A stretch of DNA of 21,468 bases from Oscillospiraceae bacterium (GTDB taxonomy: Bacteria; Bacillota; Clostridia; Oscillospirales; Ruminococcaceae). Of this stretch, positions 1 to 8,368 are shown in pieces (positions within the stretch are counted from its first letter, which is position 1; the number at the start of each line of letters is the position of its first letter). The notes under the pieces were generated by a model, which searched no databases, was not told the origin of the DNA, and saw only the letters and a list, made by a program, of their open reading frames with translations. The DNA is taken from positions 1 to 21,468 of the forward strand of contig JAEDOB010000007.1 of the NCBI GenBank assembly GCA_016302225.1, given 5' to 3'. Both the position numbers and the translations under genes were made by a program.

Positions 1-1
1 C

Positions 2-700
2 GGTGATACGCTTACTCCCGCAGCCGAAAAGCTTTTGCAGCTTAACCCCGATACGGTTGGCTGGGTGGTTATTGACGGCACCAATGTCAATCTCCCCGTT
101 GTTCAGCGGAAGGCTTCTGACGGAAACGAGTATTATCTTACCCGTTCCTTTGACGGTTCGTCCAATAAAGCGGGTACCATTTTCCTTGATTTCAGGGCTA
201 CTCTTAACGCCAAGGAACGTTCGGAAAATCTGGTGCTTTACGGGCATAATCAGCGGGACAAATCCATGTTCGGCGACCTTGCTCAGTATAAGCATGACAT
301 TGAGTTTTACAAGGCACACCCCACGGTGACCTTCGCTTCCAACTACCGCACGGACGTTTACAAGATATTTGCAATGTTCGTGACACCCGTCGAGCCTTAT
401 CAGACCAGCGACGGATTTATATTCGATTACCACAATTATATTGATTTTGATAATAACAGCGATTACGATACCTTCTATAATCTTGCGATGGAACGCACTC
501 AGATAATCACAGGCGTTGACATTAAGTACGGGGACGAGTTCCTGACCCTGTCAACCTGCAGCAATGAGTTTGAGCCGTCCAGATTTGTCGTTATCGCAAG
601 AAAGGTCCGCAAGGGCGAGGACACTGCCGTTGACACTTCCGCGGCTTACGTGAATCCCAACGCAAAGGAGCCTGAGTGGGACGTAATTTATGGCAGATAA
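2..700 (+). CDS. Class B sortase, 5' end missing (first of four tandem copies)
   Basis: This is the C-terminal catalytic part of a class B sortase, a membrane-anchored cysteine transpeptidase that cuts a sorting signal and joins a protein to peptidoglycan on the outer face of the membrane. The frame is open from base 2, so the start, membrane anchor and linker lie before the window. The catalytic triad is visible: His in LYGHN (codon 245-247), Cys in LSTCS (codon 557-559) and Arg in PSRFVV eight residues later. The beta-barrel opens with NPDTVGWVVI, as in the next three genes. Its tail (GEDTAVDTSAA, then EPEW) is nearly the same as in the next gene, which suggests a recent duplication. Twelve bases separate it from the next gene. 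Membership of the class B family is confident; the substrate is unknown. Confidence 0.92.
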   Translation, partial: GDTLTPAAEKLLQLNPDTVGWVVIDGTNVNLPVVQRKASDGNEYYLTRSFDGSSNKAGTIFLDFRATLNAKERSENLVLYGHNQRDKSMFGDLAQYKHDIEFYKAHPTVTFASNYRTDVYKIFAMFVTPVEPYQTSDGFIFDYHNYIDFDNNSDYDTFYNLAMERTQIITGVDIKYGDEFLTLSTCSNEFEPSRFVVIARKVRKGEDTAVDTSAAYVNPNAKEPEWDVIYGR

Positions 701-712
701 TGAGGTTATTCT

Positions 713-1702
713 ATGTCCGAAAAAAAGAGCTTTTCTCAGCAGTTTATCCCTCATAAAACCGATTCCACTGCGGAGATAGTAAGAAAAACAGCGGTGCTTA
801 TCATTGTGCCTGCGCTGATCATCGTGGCGGCTGTTGTGGGAATTCAGGCGATTAACGAGTACCGTGCGGCTCAGCTTGACAAGGAGCTGGCAGAAATGTA
901 CGAAAGTGCGGTCATCACGACTACCGCAGCACCCGAAACGGAAACTACACCGCCCGAAACGGAGACCGAAACGACTACCACCGCACCTCCGCCGCTTGTT
1001 CCGCTGGCGCAGTTTGATGAATTTCTGGCGCAGAATCCCGACACGGCAGGCTGGATAACCGTCCCCGGGACGAATATCAACAATGTTGTTGTTCAGGCAG
1101 CAGATAATAACTACTATCTTGACAGGGATTTTAACGGAAATAAGTCACAGCCGGGAACTATCTATGCCGATTTCAGAGGAATTTTCAATGACTATAATCA
1201 GTGCGACAACATCGTGCTTTACGGTCATAATCAGGCAAACGGCGCAATGTTCGGCACCCTGAAAAAATACAAAATAACCAAGCAGAACACATCGAATTTC
1301 AGCTTCTACAAGGAGCACCCGACCTTTACGTTCTCCACCCTTTACGAGGAATACGAATATAAGATAATCGCAATGTTCGTTATCGAAGTAAACCCCGAAC
1401 AGACAAGGGACGGTCAGATATTCGATTACCATAATTACATATATTTCGATGATAACGTGTGGAAGTACGATACCTTTATCGAGAACGTTATGGCGAGAAC
1501 TGCCGTTGATACGGGAGTTGACGTGAACGAGAACGATAAGTTCGTGACACTTTCCACCTGCAGCAACGAGTTTGAGCCGTCCCGTTTTGTCGTTATCGGC
1601 AGACGTGTAAGAGATGGCGAGGACCCTGCTGTCGACACTTCTGCGGCTGTTCTCAACGAAGATGCTGTTGAGCCCGATTGGAGCTACATTTACAGCCGAT
1701 GA
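713..1702 (+). CDS. Class B sortase (second tandem copy)
   Basis: A complete 329-residue class B sortase, predicted to be a type II membrane protein with its catalytic domain outside. A short cytoplasmic stretch (SFSQQFIPHKTDS, residues 6-18) precedes one membrane helix at about residues 24-45. A Thr/Glu/Pro-rich linker follows at about 68-95, and the sortase barrel begins near residue 100. Triad residues are His172 (LYGHN), Cys283 (LSTCS) and Arg291 (PSRFVV). The start is set by GAGGT just upstream, 8-9 bases before the ATG. It ends in a tail like the first copy (DTSAA, EPDW). It lies in the same operon as its neighbours, 12 bases after the first sortase and 15 before the third. The substrate cannot be told from the sequence. 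A second unit acting on a distinct sorting motif is an inference only. Confidence 0.94.
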   Translation: MSEKKSFSQQFIPHKTDSTAEIVRKTAVLIIVPALIIVAAVVGIQAINEYRAAQLDKELAEMYESAVITTTAAPETETTPPETETETTTTAPPPLVPLAQFDEFLAQNPDTAGWITVPGTNINNVVVQAADNNYYLDRDFNGNKSQPGTIYADFRGIFNDYNQCDNIVLYGHNQANGAMFGTLKKYKITKQNTSNFSFYKEHPTFTFSTLYEEYEYKIIAMFVIEVNPEQTRDGQIFDYHNYIYFDDNVWKYDTFIENVMARTAVDTGVDVNENDKFVTLSTCSNEFEPSRFVVIGRRVRDGEDPAVDTSAAVLNEDAVEPDWSYIYSR

Positions 1703-1717
1703 TTAGAGGTTATCCCT

Positions 1718-3733
1718 ATGTCTGATGATAAAAAGAACCGTAAGCTTACCGCCGAGGATATCCTTATGGAATTCAAGGATAAGCTTTCCGGTGAAACCGC
1801 CGCTACCGAGTCGGAAGTCCCTCCTCCCGATATACTTATCGGTGACGACGAGGACGCTATTACCGTTACAGTCGGTGATGATGCGTCGGAGGAACGCAGC
1901 GAGGAGGTTCTGGAGGATACTCCCGTTGACCCGAATTTCGAGGACGACGGTGTGCCCGCTGTTTCCCATGAGGAGGAAAAGCCTGTTGGGAAGGAGCCGC
2001 CCTGCGTATATGACCCCGACGAATATGAGCCTGACGAGATAGACCTTTTTACGGGATTTGATGAGATAGTTCCCGACCCGCAGGATAGGGAGCTTACTTC
2101 CGCCTATTTTGAGGAGGAAGGTGAGGCGTCCCCGACCGAAAAGGCGAACGATGTTTCCGAGGGTGATGAAAAGGAGAGATCCCCCAAAAAGCATGGGCGG
2201 GAAAAGAAGGCAAAATCTCCCGAAAAGAAGAAAAGCAGCTTCAGAGATCTTTTTCCAAGGCGGGAGGACAGCGTTTTTGAGATAATCAGAAAGCTTGTGT
2301 TCCTGATAGCAGTCATTGTCTTTGTGGTGGCGGGAGTGCTGCTGGCTATCACGCTTATTCAGTCAAAAAGGGCTGTTGACCTGAAAAATTCGCTTACCTC
2401 CGAGCTGGAGCAGTTTGAGGTCAGCACGGTCACTTCCATTGACGAAAACGGCAATGTTATCGAGATCGAGCCTACTCAGGAGCAGCAGGATATTGCCGCC
2501 ATAGATAAGCTTGAATACCTCAAGAGCAAAAACCCCAATACCGTCGGTTATCTTACCATGAGCGGTGTTGATGTTTACGAGCCTATTTTGCAGGCGGAGG
2601 ATAATTCCTATTACCTCACCCACGCATTTGACGGCACCGAAAACAAGGCAGGCGCAGTTTTCCTCGATTATCGGGCGGAAATAAGCGCTGAAAGACAGTC
2701 GGATATGCTTGTTCTTTACGGTCACAACCAGAGGGACGGCACTATGTTCGGCAATCTAAAGCATTACAAGAGAAATGTGGATTTCTACAAGCGAAATCCT
2801 TTCATTACATTCGAAACGGAGTACGGTTCACAGAAATATGTTATATTTGGCTTTTTTGTGACCAATACTCTTGCTAAGCACGACAGCAACGGCGAGGTTT
2901 TCCATTACCACGATTATCCCGAGCTTTACAGCGAGGAGGTTTACAGCTGGTACATGGGAGAGGTCGCTAAGAGAAACGAGATAATTTCCCCCATTGATGT
3001 TACCTATGGGGATAAGTTCCTTGTGCTGTCAACCTGCAGCAATGAGTATTCAGGCTCCAGATTTGTGGTATTGGCAAGAAAGCTGCGTCCCGGGGAGTCT
3101 GTCGGTGAGATAGATGTTTCCGATACACAGCTGAACTACGGCTCTAACGAGATCGACTGGTACGCCATTACTTCCGATATGACCACCACCACTCTTGAAA
3201 CTGTCGATAATGAAAGCTCTGTTCATCAGAGTATTGCAGATGAATGGTTTGCTACTATCGGCGAGGCGCTGGAGTCTATACACGGCTCCGATACCGAGGA
3301 TCGGCAGAACACAGAGGGCGTTTCCGATACGGAAATTACCGACAGTGACGGCACTTTCACCGTTACCGAGCCGCCTGCGGACACGTCGGATACCGATGCG
3401 GAAACCGCAGTTCCGGAGGTCAGCGACAGCAGCTTTTCCGAGGGTGAGGAGTCAGAAACGTCCGTGATTACCGATGAAAACGGCAGCGAGGTCACCGAGG
3501 TCCCCGTTACGGAGGACACAACGGTCACATCAAGGACTGCTCCCGTCACCACAGGCACTACCGCTCCCGTAACAAGGCGTCCCAGTGCGCCTACCAGAAG
3601 GACTTCTGCGACGGTTACGGAAAGTGTTCCGCAGACCACCACCACTGCAGCAGGCGAAGTTGAAACATGGCCTTCGGAAACCGAGAAGGTCATCACAACA
3701 GCCGCTCAGACCGATGTCACAAAGGGCAATTGA
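1718..3733 (+). CDS. Class B sortase with long acidic N-terminal and Thr/Ser-rich C-terminal extensions (third copy)
   Basis: A 671-residue protein, about twice the usual size for a class B sortase. Residues 1-150 are very acidic and probably unstructured. A Lys/Arg-rich patch follows (about 157-173), then the juxtamembrane SFRDLFPRREDS (174-185) and one membrane helix (about 190-214). Positive charges on the near side place residues 1-189 in the cytoplasm. The sortase domain spans about 262-485, with His336 (LYGHN), Cys440 (LSTCS) and Arg448 (GSRFVV). Residues about 487-671 form a Thr/Ser/Glu/Pro-rich tail without a sorting signal or membrane segment. That tail resembles wall-spanning or glycosylated linkers. 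The upstream GAGGTTATCCCT gives the ribosome site. The family is secure. The roles of the two extensions are unknown; regulation or scaffolding is a guess. Confidence 0.93.
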   Translation: MSDDKKNRKLTAEDILMEFKDKLSGETAATESEVPPPDILIGDDEDAITVTVGDDASEERSEEVLEDTPVDPNFEDDGVPAVSHEEEKPVGKEPPCVYDPDEYEPDEIDLFTGFDEIVPDPQDRELTSAYFEEEGEASPTEKANDVSEGDEKERSPKKHGREKKAKSPEKKKSSFRDLFPRREDSVFEIIRKLVFLIAVIVFVVAGVLLAITLIQSKRAVDLKNSLTSELEQFEVSTVTSIDENGNVIEIEPTQEQQDIAAIDKLEYLKSKNPNTVGYLTMSGVDVYEPILQAEDNSYYLTHAFDGTENKAGAVFLDYRAEISAERQSDMLVLYGHNQRDGTMFGNLKHYKRNVDFYKRNPFITFETEYGSQKYVIFGFFVTNTLAKHDSNGEVFHYHDYPELYSEEVYSWYMGEVAKRNEIISPIDVTYGDKFLVLSTCSNEYSGSRFVVLARKLRPGESVGEIDVSDTQLNYGSNEIDWYAITSDMTTTTLETVDNESSVHQSIADEWFATIGEALESIHGSDTEDRQNTEGVSDTEITDSDGTFTVTEPPADTSDTDAETAVPEVSDSSFSEGEESETSVITDENGSEVTEVPVTEDTTVTSRTAPVTTGTTAPVTRRPSAPTRRTSATVTESVPQTTTTAAGEVETWPSETEKVITTAAQTDVTKGN

Positions 3734-3763
3734 TAATAAAAATATTTAAAGCGAGGGTTCTCA

Positions 3764-4810
3764 ATGGCAATGGCAGATGAGGTCAGCGGTGCAAGATCAA
3801 AGCCCGCTGCAGCTCAGAAAAAACAGAAGAAAAGCTTTACTGAGATGTTCATTCCGCTTAAAACGGACAGCACCAACACAGTCATTGCCAAGTGCATAAC
3901 GCTGCTGGCTCTGCTGGCAGTCATTGTCTGCGGTGTAGTGCTTATCTGCTACTTTGCGGAGATGATAGAGTCAAAAAATCTCCAGAGTGAAATAAGCTAC
4001 ATCTACAATCAGAATAGCAGCGCAGAGGTCACTTTGCCCGCTGTAACGGAGCCTGTGCAGCCCGATAACACCGACGAGCCCGAGGTCAGAGTGCCAAAGC
4101 CCATAATGGCAAATGCACAGGAGCTTCTTAACATTAATCCGGACACTATCGGTTACGTCCGTATTCCCAACACGCACATTGACGGCGTTGTTGTTCAGAG
4201 GAAAACAGCGGACGGAAACGAATATTATCTTAATCACAATTTCAAGGACAAAAAGGCACAATGCGGCACCATTTTCCTGGATATGCGCTGCACCCTTACC
4301 GATTATGAGCAGTCGGATAACCTTATCCTCTACGGTCATAATCAGGCGGACGGTACCATGTTCGGCGAAATGGACTATTACAGATGGGATCTCAGCTACT
4401 ACAAGAAGAATCCGCTTATCTACTTCAACTCCAACTATGAGGAGGGGGTTTATAAGATCATTTCCTCTTTCGTGGTAAATGTTGAGCCCGAGCATGACAA
4501 CGGAAATGTCTTTGATTATCATAACTATATCAACTTCAATGATGAATATACTTATGATACCTTCATCGACGAAATAACCAAGCGAAGCACTATCATTACA
4601 GGTACCGACGTAAATGAAAACGATAAGTTCCTGACGCTTTCCACCTGTTCCACGGAATGGGAGCCGTCAAGGCATGTTATCGTTGCGAGAAAGGTTCGTC
4701 CGGGCGAAAGCACTGAGGTGGATCTGTCGCTGTTCAGCATTAACCCGAACCCCAAGTGGCCCGCTATATACTATAAGTACAACGGCGGAACATATATTGA
4801 AGAAGAATGA
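3764..4810 (+). CDS. Class B sortase (fourth tandem copy)
   Basis: A complete 348-residue class B sortase. A basic cytoplasmic segment ends in SFTEMFIPLKTDS (24-36), close to the same stretch in the second copy. One membrane helix follows at about 41-64, then a short linker and the catalytic domain from about residue 117. The triad is His192 (LYGHN), Cys295 (LSTCS) and Arg303 (PSRHVI). The tail is shorter and different from copies one and two, ending in an acidic EEE. A GAGGG ribosome site sits upstream of the ATG. Its stop codon overlaps an alternative start of the following SpoIID-domain gene (ATGA), so the two are probably translated as a unit. Function in attaching surface proteins is inferred from the family; no substrate is encoded nearby. 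Confidence 0.94.
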   Translation: MAMADEVSGARSKPAAAQKKQKKSFTEMFIPLKTDSTNTVIAKCITLLALLAVIVCGVVLICYFAEMIESKNLQSEISYIYNQNSSAEVTLPAVTEPVQPDNTDEPEVRVPKPIMANAQELLNINPDTIGYVRIPNTHIDGVVVQRKTADGNEYYLNHNFKDKKAQCGTIFLDMRCTLTDYEQSDNLILYGHNQADGTMFGEMDYYRWDLSYYKKNPLIYFNSNYEEGVYKIISSFVVNVEPEHDNGNVFDYHNYINFNDEYTYDTFIDEITKRSTIITGTDVNENDKFLTLSTCSTEWEPSRHVIVARKVRPGESTEVDLSLFSINPNPKWPAIYYKYNGGTYIEEE

Positions 4811-4851
4811 CCAATCGGCACAAAAGTGCATTGAAAGGAAGTTTGCTGTTT

Positions 4852-6378
4852 ATGGAACATAAGTCAAGGCTTGGCGCAATAGCTGCTGTATGCGCAGTGG
4901 CGGCGTTCTTTACCTTCGCAAACTGTATGGTCGGGGAGCTTGATGAGATCTCTCCCGATTACGGTGCTTATGAGAATTTGGAAAACGACGTCCCCAGGGC
5001 AGAAGCGGAGGTAAATACCGAAATGCCGCCCGACAACGATACGCTTTATGCAGAAGCGGACACTGCCGAGGAAACAGAAGCGGCTGTCATTACCGAGTCG
5101 AAAACGGAGAGAAGTACCGAGGCTCCCGAAAGTGAGCCCGTTATCCCTTCGGAAATATCCTCTGCGGAAACCGAGGAAGAGCTGCCCGAAACAGAAGCTG
5201 AAACCGAGCTTGAAACGGAAGCCGCCGAAACCGACGCACCCGATGTGGAGATCATCACCGAGGATATGGCTGATGACAATGCTGTTATTGAAAGAGAGTA
5301 TGAGTCCCCCTTGGAGGAAAGTGCTCCCGAGGGCGAGGACGCTGTCCGTGTAAAGCCATATGCGGATAAAGCAAACGTTGAGATCATTACTGCGGTCACT
5401 ACGTCAGTTCCCGAAACATCGTTCTTTCAGACCGAGGCTCTGACTGCATATGACATACCCAATGACGTTGAGTATATGCCGTTTGCGGAGGACGAGGTGG
5501 CTGTGTCCTCCGACCCCTTTGATGATGTGGACTACGGCTTTGACTATTTCCCCGAAACTACTGCTCCCGCAGAAACCGAAGCCCCCGAAGTGACCGTTCC
5601 TCCCGTAAATTATGCGGAAACGCTTACGGTAAGGGCTAACGGTTCGACAGTCACCCTTGACGCTTACACCATGGTCTGCAAGATTGTTGCAAATGAGGTG
5701 TCCACAAGGTTTAACGACGAAGCTATCAAGGCGCAGGCTGTTGCGGCATATTCCTATGTAAAATACAACAACATTCACGGTCAGTACCCCGATGTGCTGC
5801 TGGCAAATACGGTTCCCGACAAGATCGCCAACTGCGTTTCCGCTGTATGGGGAAAGACCTGCTACTATAACGGCGAAGTGGCTCTGTCCTGTTACAGTGC
5901 GTCCTCTGCGGGCGCAACGGCTTCTTCCGTAAATGTTTGGGGCGGCGCAAGACCTTATCTGGTCAGCGTTGACTGTCCCTTCGATGCGGGAAATGACCCC
6001 AACTACGGGCTGACTATGACTATGAGCGAGAACGATGTCAGATATTATCTGGAGCGTTATCTCGGAACTTCACTCACAAGCAGTCCCGAAAACTGGCTGG
6101 TGGTTTCCTCCAGAATTGACGGAAATTATGTTGGAACGGTGACTGTTGACAATGCTTACACGGTCACAGGACGTCAGCTGAGAGAGAATATTTTCGGCTA
6201 CAAGATACGTTCCGCAAGCTTTGATATTTCCTACTCAAACGGTTACTTCACCTTCACCACATATGGCTATGGTCACGGCGTCGGCATGAGCCAGAACGGT
6301 GCGAATATTCTCGCAAATATGGGTTATGACTATGTTCAGATACTCAAATATTACTTTACGGGAATTACCGTTGCATAA
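4852..6378 (+). CDS. Membrane-anchored SpoIID/LytB-domain protein
   Basis: A 508-residue protein with an N-terminal signal anchor (about residues 5-25). A long acidic Glu/Thr/Pro-rich linker (about 35-250) follows, then a C-terminal SpoIID/LytB domain (about 257-508). In SpoIID this fold is a lytic transglycosylase that cuts peptidoglycan strands lacking stem peptides. Visible hallmarks are NEVSTRF with the likely catalytic Glu282, then EAIKAQAVAAYSYV, and the terminal GHGVGMSQNGA. The start chosen has AAAGGAAG about 10 bases upstream. An in-frame ATG at 4807 overlaps the previous stop (ATGA) and would add 15 residues. It is last in the sortase operon, just before a strong terminator. Sporulation SpoIID proteins usually lack so long a linker, so a role in wall remodelling linked to the sortases is more likely, by inference. 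Confidence 0.9.
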   Translation: MEHKSRLGAIAAVCAVAAFFTFANCMVGELDEISPDYGAYENLENDVPRAEAEVNTEMPPDNDTLYAEADTAEETEAAVITESKTERSTEAPESEPVIPSEISSAETEEELPETEAETELETEAAETDAPDVEIITEDMADDNAVIEREYESPLEESAPEGEDAVRVKPYADKANVEIITAVTTSVPETSFFQTEALTAYDIPNDVEYMPFAEDEVAVSSDPFDDVDYGFDYFPETTAPAETEAPEVTVPPVNYAETLTVRANGSTVTLDAYTMVCKIVANEVSTRFNDEAIKAQAVAAYSYVKYNNIHGQYPDVLLANTVPDKIANCVSAVWGKTCYYNGEVALSCYSASSAGATASSVNVWGGARPYLVSVDCPFDAGNDPNYGLTMTMSENDVRYYLERYLGTSLTSSPENWLVVSSRIDGNYVGTVTVDNAYTVTGRQLRENIFGYKIRSASFDISYSNGYFTFTTYGYGHGVGMSQNGANILANMGYDYVQILKYYFTGITVA

Positions 6379-6396
6379 TAACCGCAAACTAAATAT

Positions 6397-6428
6397 CCCC
6401 CGAGATCTGCGTATCTCGGGGGTTTTTT
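6397..6428 (+). terminator. Rho-independent terminator of the sortase-SpoIID operon
   Basis: A perfect 10-bp stem (CCCCCGAGAT / ATCTCGGGGG, loop CTGCGT) is followed directly by six T. It lies 18 bases after the SpoIID-domain stop codon and separates that operon from the phosphorylase gene. Confidence 0.95.
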
Positions 6429-6444
6429 CAAAGGGGGCATTTCA

Positions 6445-7749
6445 ATGAATATGTACGAGATCATCACTAAGAAAAAGCGGGGCGGCGAGCTGAACGCCGA
6501 GGAGATATCCTATTTTGTCAAGGGCTATGTGGACGGGACGATCCCCGATTATCAGGCGGCGGCTCTTGTTATGGCTATCTGGTTCAACTCTATGACCGAG
6601 CGGGAAACTGTTCTGCTGACAGAGGAAATGGAGCATTCGGGGGATATTTTAAGTCAGTCGTTGGACAGCTTCACTGCCGACAAGCACAGCACAGGCGGCG
6701 TTGGGGACAAGACGACGCTTATTGTGGGACCCATTGCTGCGGCGTGCGGGATTTTCGTCCCCAAAATGTCGGGAAGAGGTCTGGGACACACAGGCGGCAC
6801 CATCGACAAGCTGGAAGCAATTCCCGGGTTTAACACGGCTCTGTCTGCGGAAAAATTTGAAGAGATAGTTCGTGACTGCGGATTTGCCATTGCGGGACAG
6901 ACGGGCAAGCTGGTTCCCGCCGACAAGAAACTGTACGCTTTAAGGGACAGTATCTCTGCCGTAGACAGTATTCCGCTGATATGTTCAAGCATTATGAGCA
7001 AGAAGCTGGCGACGGGCGCAGACGGCATTGTCCTTGACGTAAAGACGGGGGACGGCGCATTTATGAAGTCCTATGACGACGCTGTGAAGCTGGCGGAGCT
7101 AATGGTGAAAACCGCCAAAGCAGCGGGAAGAAAGTGTTCTGCGGTCATCAGCGATATGGAACAGCCCCTCGGAACGGCTGTGGGAAATTCGTTGGAGGTC
7201 ATCGAAGCCATCGAAACCCTCAAAGGCAGGGGAGAAGCACGGCTGCGGGAACTGTCCCTGACTCTGGCGGCGGAAATGCTTTGTCTGGCGGGCAAGGGAA
7301 CTCCCGAGGAATGCCGAAAAGCCGCCGAAGAAGCCCTTGAAAGCGGTCGTGCCCTTAATGTTTTCCGTCGGACAGTCGAAGCGCAGGGCGGCGATACCGA
7401 CGTTTTTGACGACTACGGAAAATTCCCGCAGGCAGCGGCTGTTACCGAGGTAAGGTCGCAGATAAGTGGTTATATCACCCACATTCAATGCGAGGAAACG
7501 GGGCTGATAGCCTGCTCTCTTGGTGCGGGAAGGACGGAGCTTGGCGGGAAGATAGACAGTACGGCGGGCATTGTATTTGCGAAAACAGTCGGTGACTTTG
7601 CGGAAAAGGGGGAGGTCCTCGGCAGGCTTTACAGCTCGTCCGCCGACGAAAAAACTACCGCAGAAGCTGTGGCCAGATTTGCCAAAGCATTCGCCTTTTC
7701 GGCTGAAAAACCGACACAAAAGGAAATTGTCAGGAAAATATTAAGATAA
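6445..7749 (+). CDS. pdp: Pyrimidine-nucleoside (thymidine) phosphorylase
   Basis: A 434-residue cytoplasmic enzyme of the thymidine/pyrimidine-nucleoside phosphorylase family. It splits thymidine, deoxyuridine or uridine with phosphate into base and (deoxy)ribose-1-phosphate for salvage. The family signature is clear: KHSTGGVGDKTT (80-91) for phosphate binding, then KMSGRGLGHTGGTIDKLEA (107-125), and later ALRDS, SIMSKK and GADGIVLDVKTGDGAF. The length fits the Bacillus-type Pdp (about 433). The start begins MNMYEII, matching the MRM start of Bacillus Pdp, with GGGGG 7 bases upstream; the second ATG at 6451 is possible. Pdp versus DeoA cannot be separated by eye, though Firmicute homologues usually act on both uridine and thymidine. 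No other salvage gene is next to it. Confidence 0.95.
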   Translation: MNMYEIITKKKRGGELNAEEISYFVKGYVDGTIPDYQAAALVMAIWFNSMTERETVLLTEEMEHSGDILSQSLDSFTADKHSTGGVGDKTTLIVGPIAAACGIFVPKMSGRGLGHTGGTIDKLEAIPGFNTALSAEKFEEIVRDCGFAIAGQTGKLVPADKKLYALRDSISAVDSIPLICSSIMSKKLATGADGIVLDVKTGDGAFMKSYDDAVKLAELMVKTAKAAGRKCSAVISDMEQPLGTAVGNSLEVIEAIETLKGRGEARLRELSLTLAAEMLCLAGKGTPEECRKAAEEALESGRALNVFRRTVEAQGGDTDVFDDYGKFPQAAAVTEVRSQISGYITHIQCEETGLIACSLGAGRTELGGKIDSTAGIVFAKTVGDFAEKGEVLGRLYSSSADEKTTAEAVARFAKAFAFSAEKPTQKEIVRKILR

Positions 7750-7774
7750 AGTTTGAAAATTTTGGCGAAATGTC

Positions 7775-7803
7775 TTGACAAATTTGAAAAGATATATTAT
7801 AAT
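7775..7803 (+). promoter_or_regulatory. Consensus sigma-A promoter for the zinc-ribbon gene
   Basis: TTGACA (7775-7780) and TATAAT (7798-7803) are both perfect and 17 bp apart. The AT-rich leader to the gene is about 35 bases. This predicts strong constitutive transcription of the small gene downstream. Confidence 0.9.
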
Positions 7804-7845
7804 CATAATATACAATGTATAATATTCCATCAGGAGGTAATTATT

Positions 7846-8289
7846 ATGGGAATGTTCGATAAAATCAGCAAAACTCTCACCGACGCAGGCAAAACTGCCG
7901 CAGAAGCAGGCAAGGACGCTGCCGAAAAGGCAAAAACCTTTGCCGAGGTGACAAAGCTCAACCATCAGATCTCACAGTGCGAGAGCCGTATGAGAGATGC
8001 CTACGCAGCTATCGGTAAGAAGTTCTACGAGGACAACAAGCATATTTCCGGCACCGATTATGACGATTATTTTGTTCAGATCGCTAACGAGAATATGAGC
8101 ATCGCATCTCTGCGCAGCCAGATCTCCCAGCTCAAGGGAATCTACTACTGTCCTGCTTGCGGCGCAGAAAACTCTATGGAAAACATTTTCTGCTGCAAGT
8201 GCGGTGCAGGCGGAGGCAGACCCGAGCAGCCTGCTGAACCCGAAGAGGTTGATCCTTCCGATGTTTCCGTTGAGGATATAAAGGAATAA
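7846..8289 (+). CDS. Small zinc-ribbon protein with helical N-terminal region
   Basis: A 147-residue protein. The first 45 residues are Ala/Lys-rich and helix-forming (repeated AGK and AEKA units). A further helical region up to about residue 98 could form a coiled coil. Next is a zinc ribbon CPAC-x10-CKCG (about 103-121), and then an acidic Pro/Glu tail. An AGGAGG ribosome site lies 8 bases before the ATG; an upstream in-frame start at 7753 would overlap the promoter, so it is rejected. The layout resembles small zinc-ribbon proteins often found alone in Clostridia, whose function is unknown to me. It has its own consensus promoter and a terminator, so it is a single-gene unit that is probably well expressed. 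Confidence 0.88.
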   Translation: MGMFDKISKTLTDAGKTAAEAGKDAAEKAKTFAEVTKLNHQISQCESRMRDAYAAIGKKFYEDNKHISGTDYDDYFVQIANENMSIASLRSQISQLKGIYYCPACGAENSMENIFCCKCGAGGGRPEQPAEPEEVDPSDVSVEDIKE

Positions 8290-8314
8290 CTCGGTTAAAG
8301 CTTTATAAATTCAA

Positions 8315-8350
8315 AAAGGCTTCTGTCCTATAAACGGGACAGAAGCCTTT
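8315..8350. terminator. Bidirectional terminator between convergent genes
   Basis: A 14-bp perfect stem (AAAGGCTTCTGTCC / GGACAGAAGCCTTT) has an 8-base loop. A run of A precedes it and T-rich sequence follows (GACGTTTTTA), so it can stop transcripts from the zinc-ribbon gene on + and from trpS on -. Confidence 0.9.
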
Positions 8351-8368
8351 GACGTTTTTATTTGAAAA

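Noticed and set aside
3226..3696. Long - strand open frame (156 codons) opposite the third sortase's tail
   Set aside because: It is the shadow of the Thr/Ser-rich tail; it has Val/Ser low complexity and no ribosome site, and the + frame is clearly the gene.
4807..4851. Upstream ATG of the SpoIID-domain gene overlapping the sortase stop
   Set aside because: It is possible, but lacks a ribosome site, while the ATG at 4852 has AAAGGAAG; mentioned as an alternative only.
7753..7845. Upstream extension of the zinc-ribbon gene
   Set aside because: It would lie over the consensus promoter, and the ATG at 7846 has a perfect AGGAGG.
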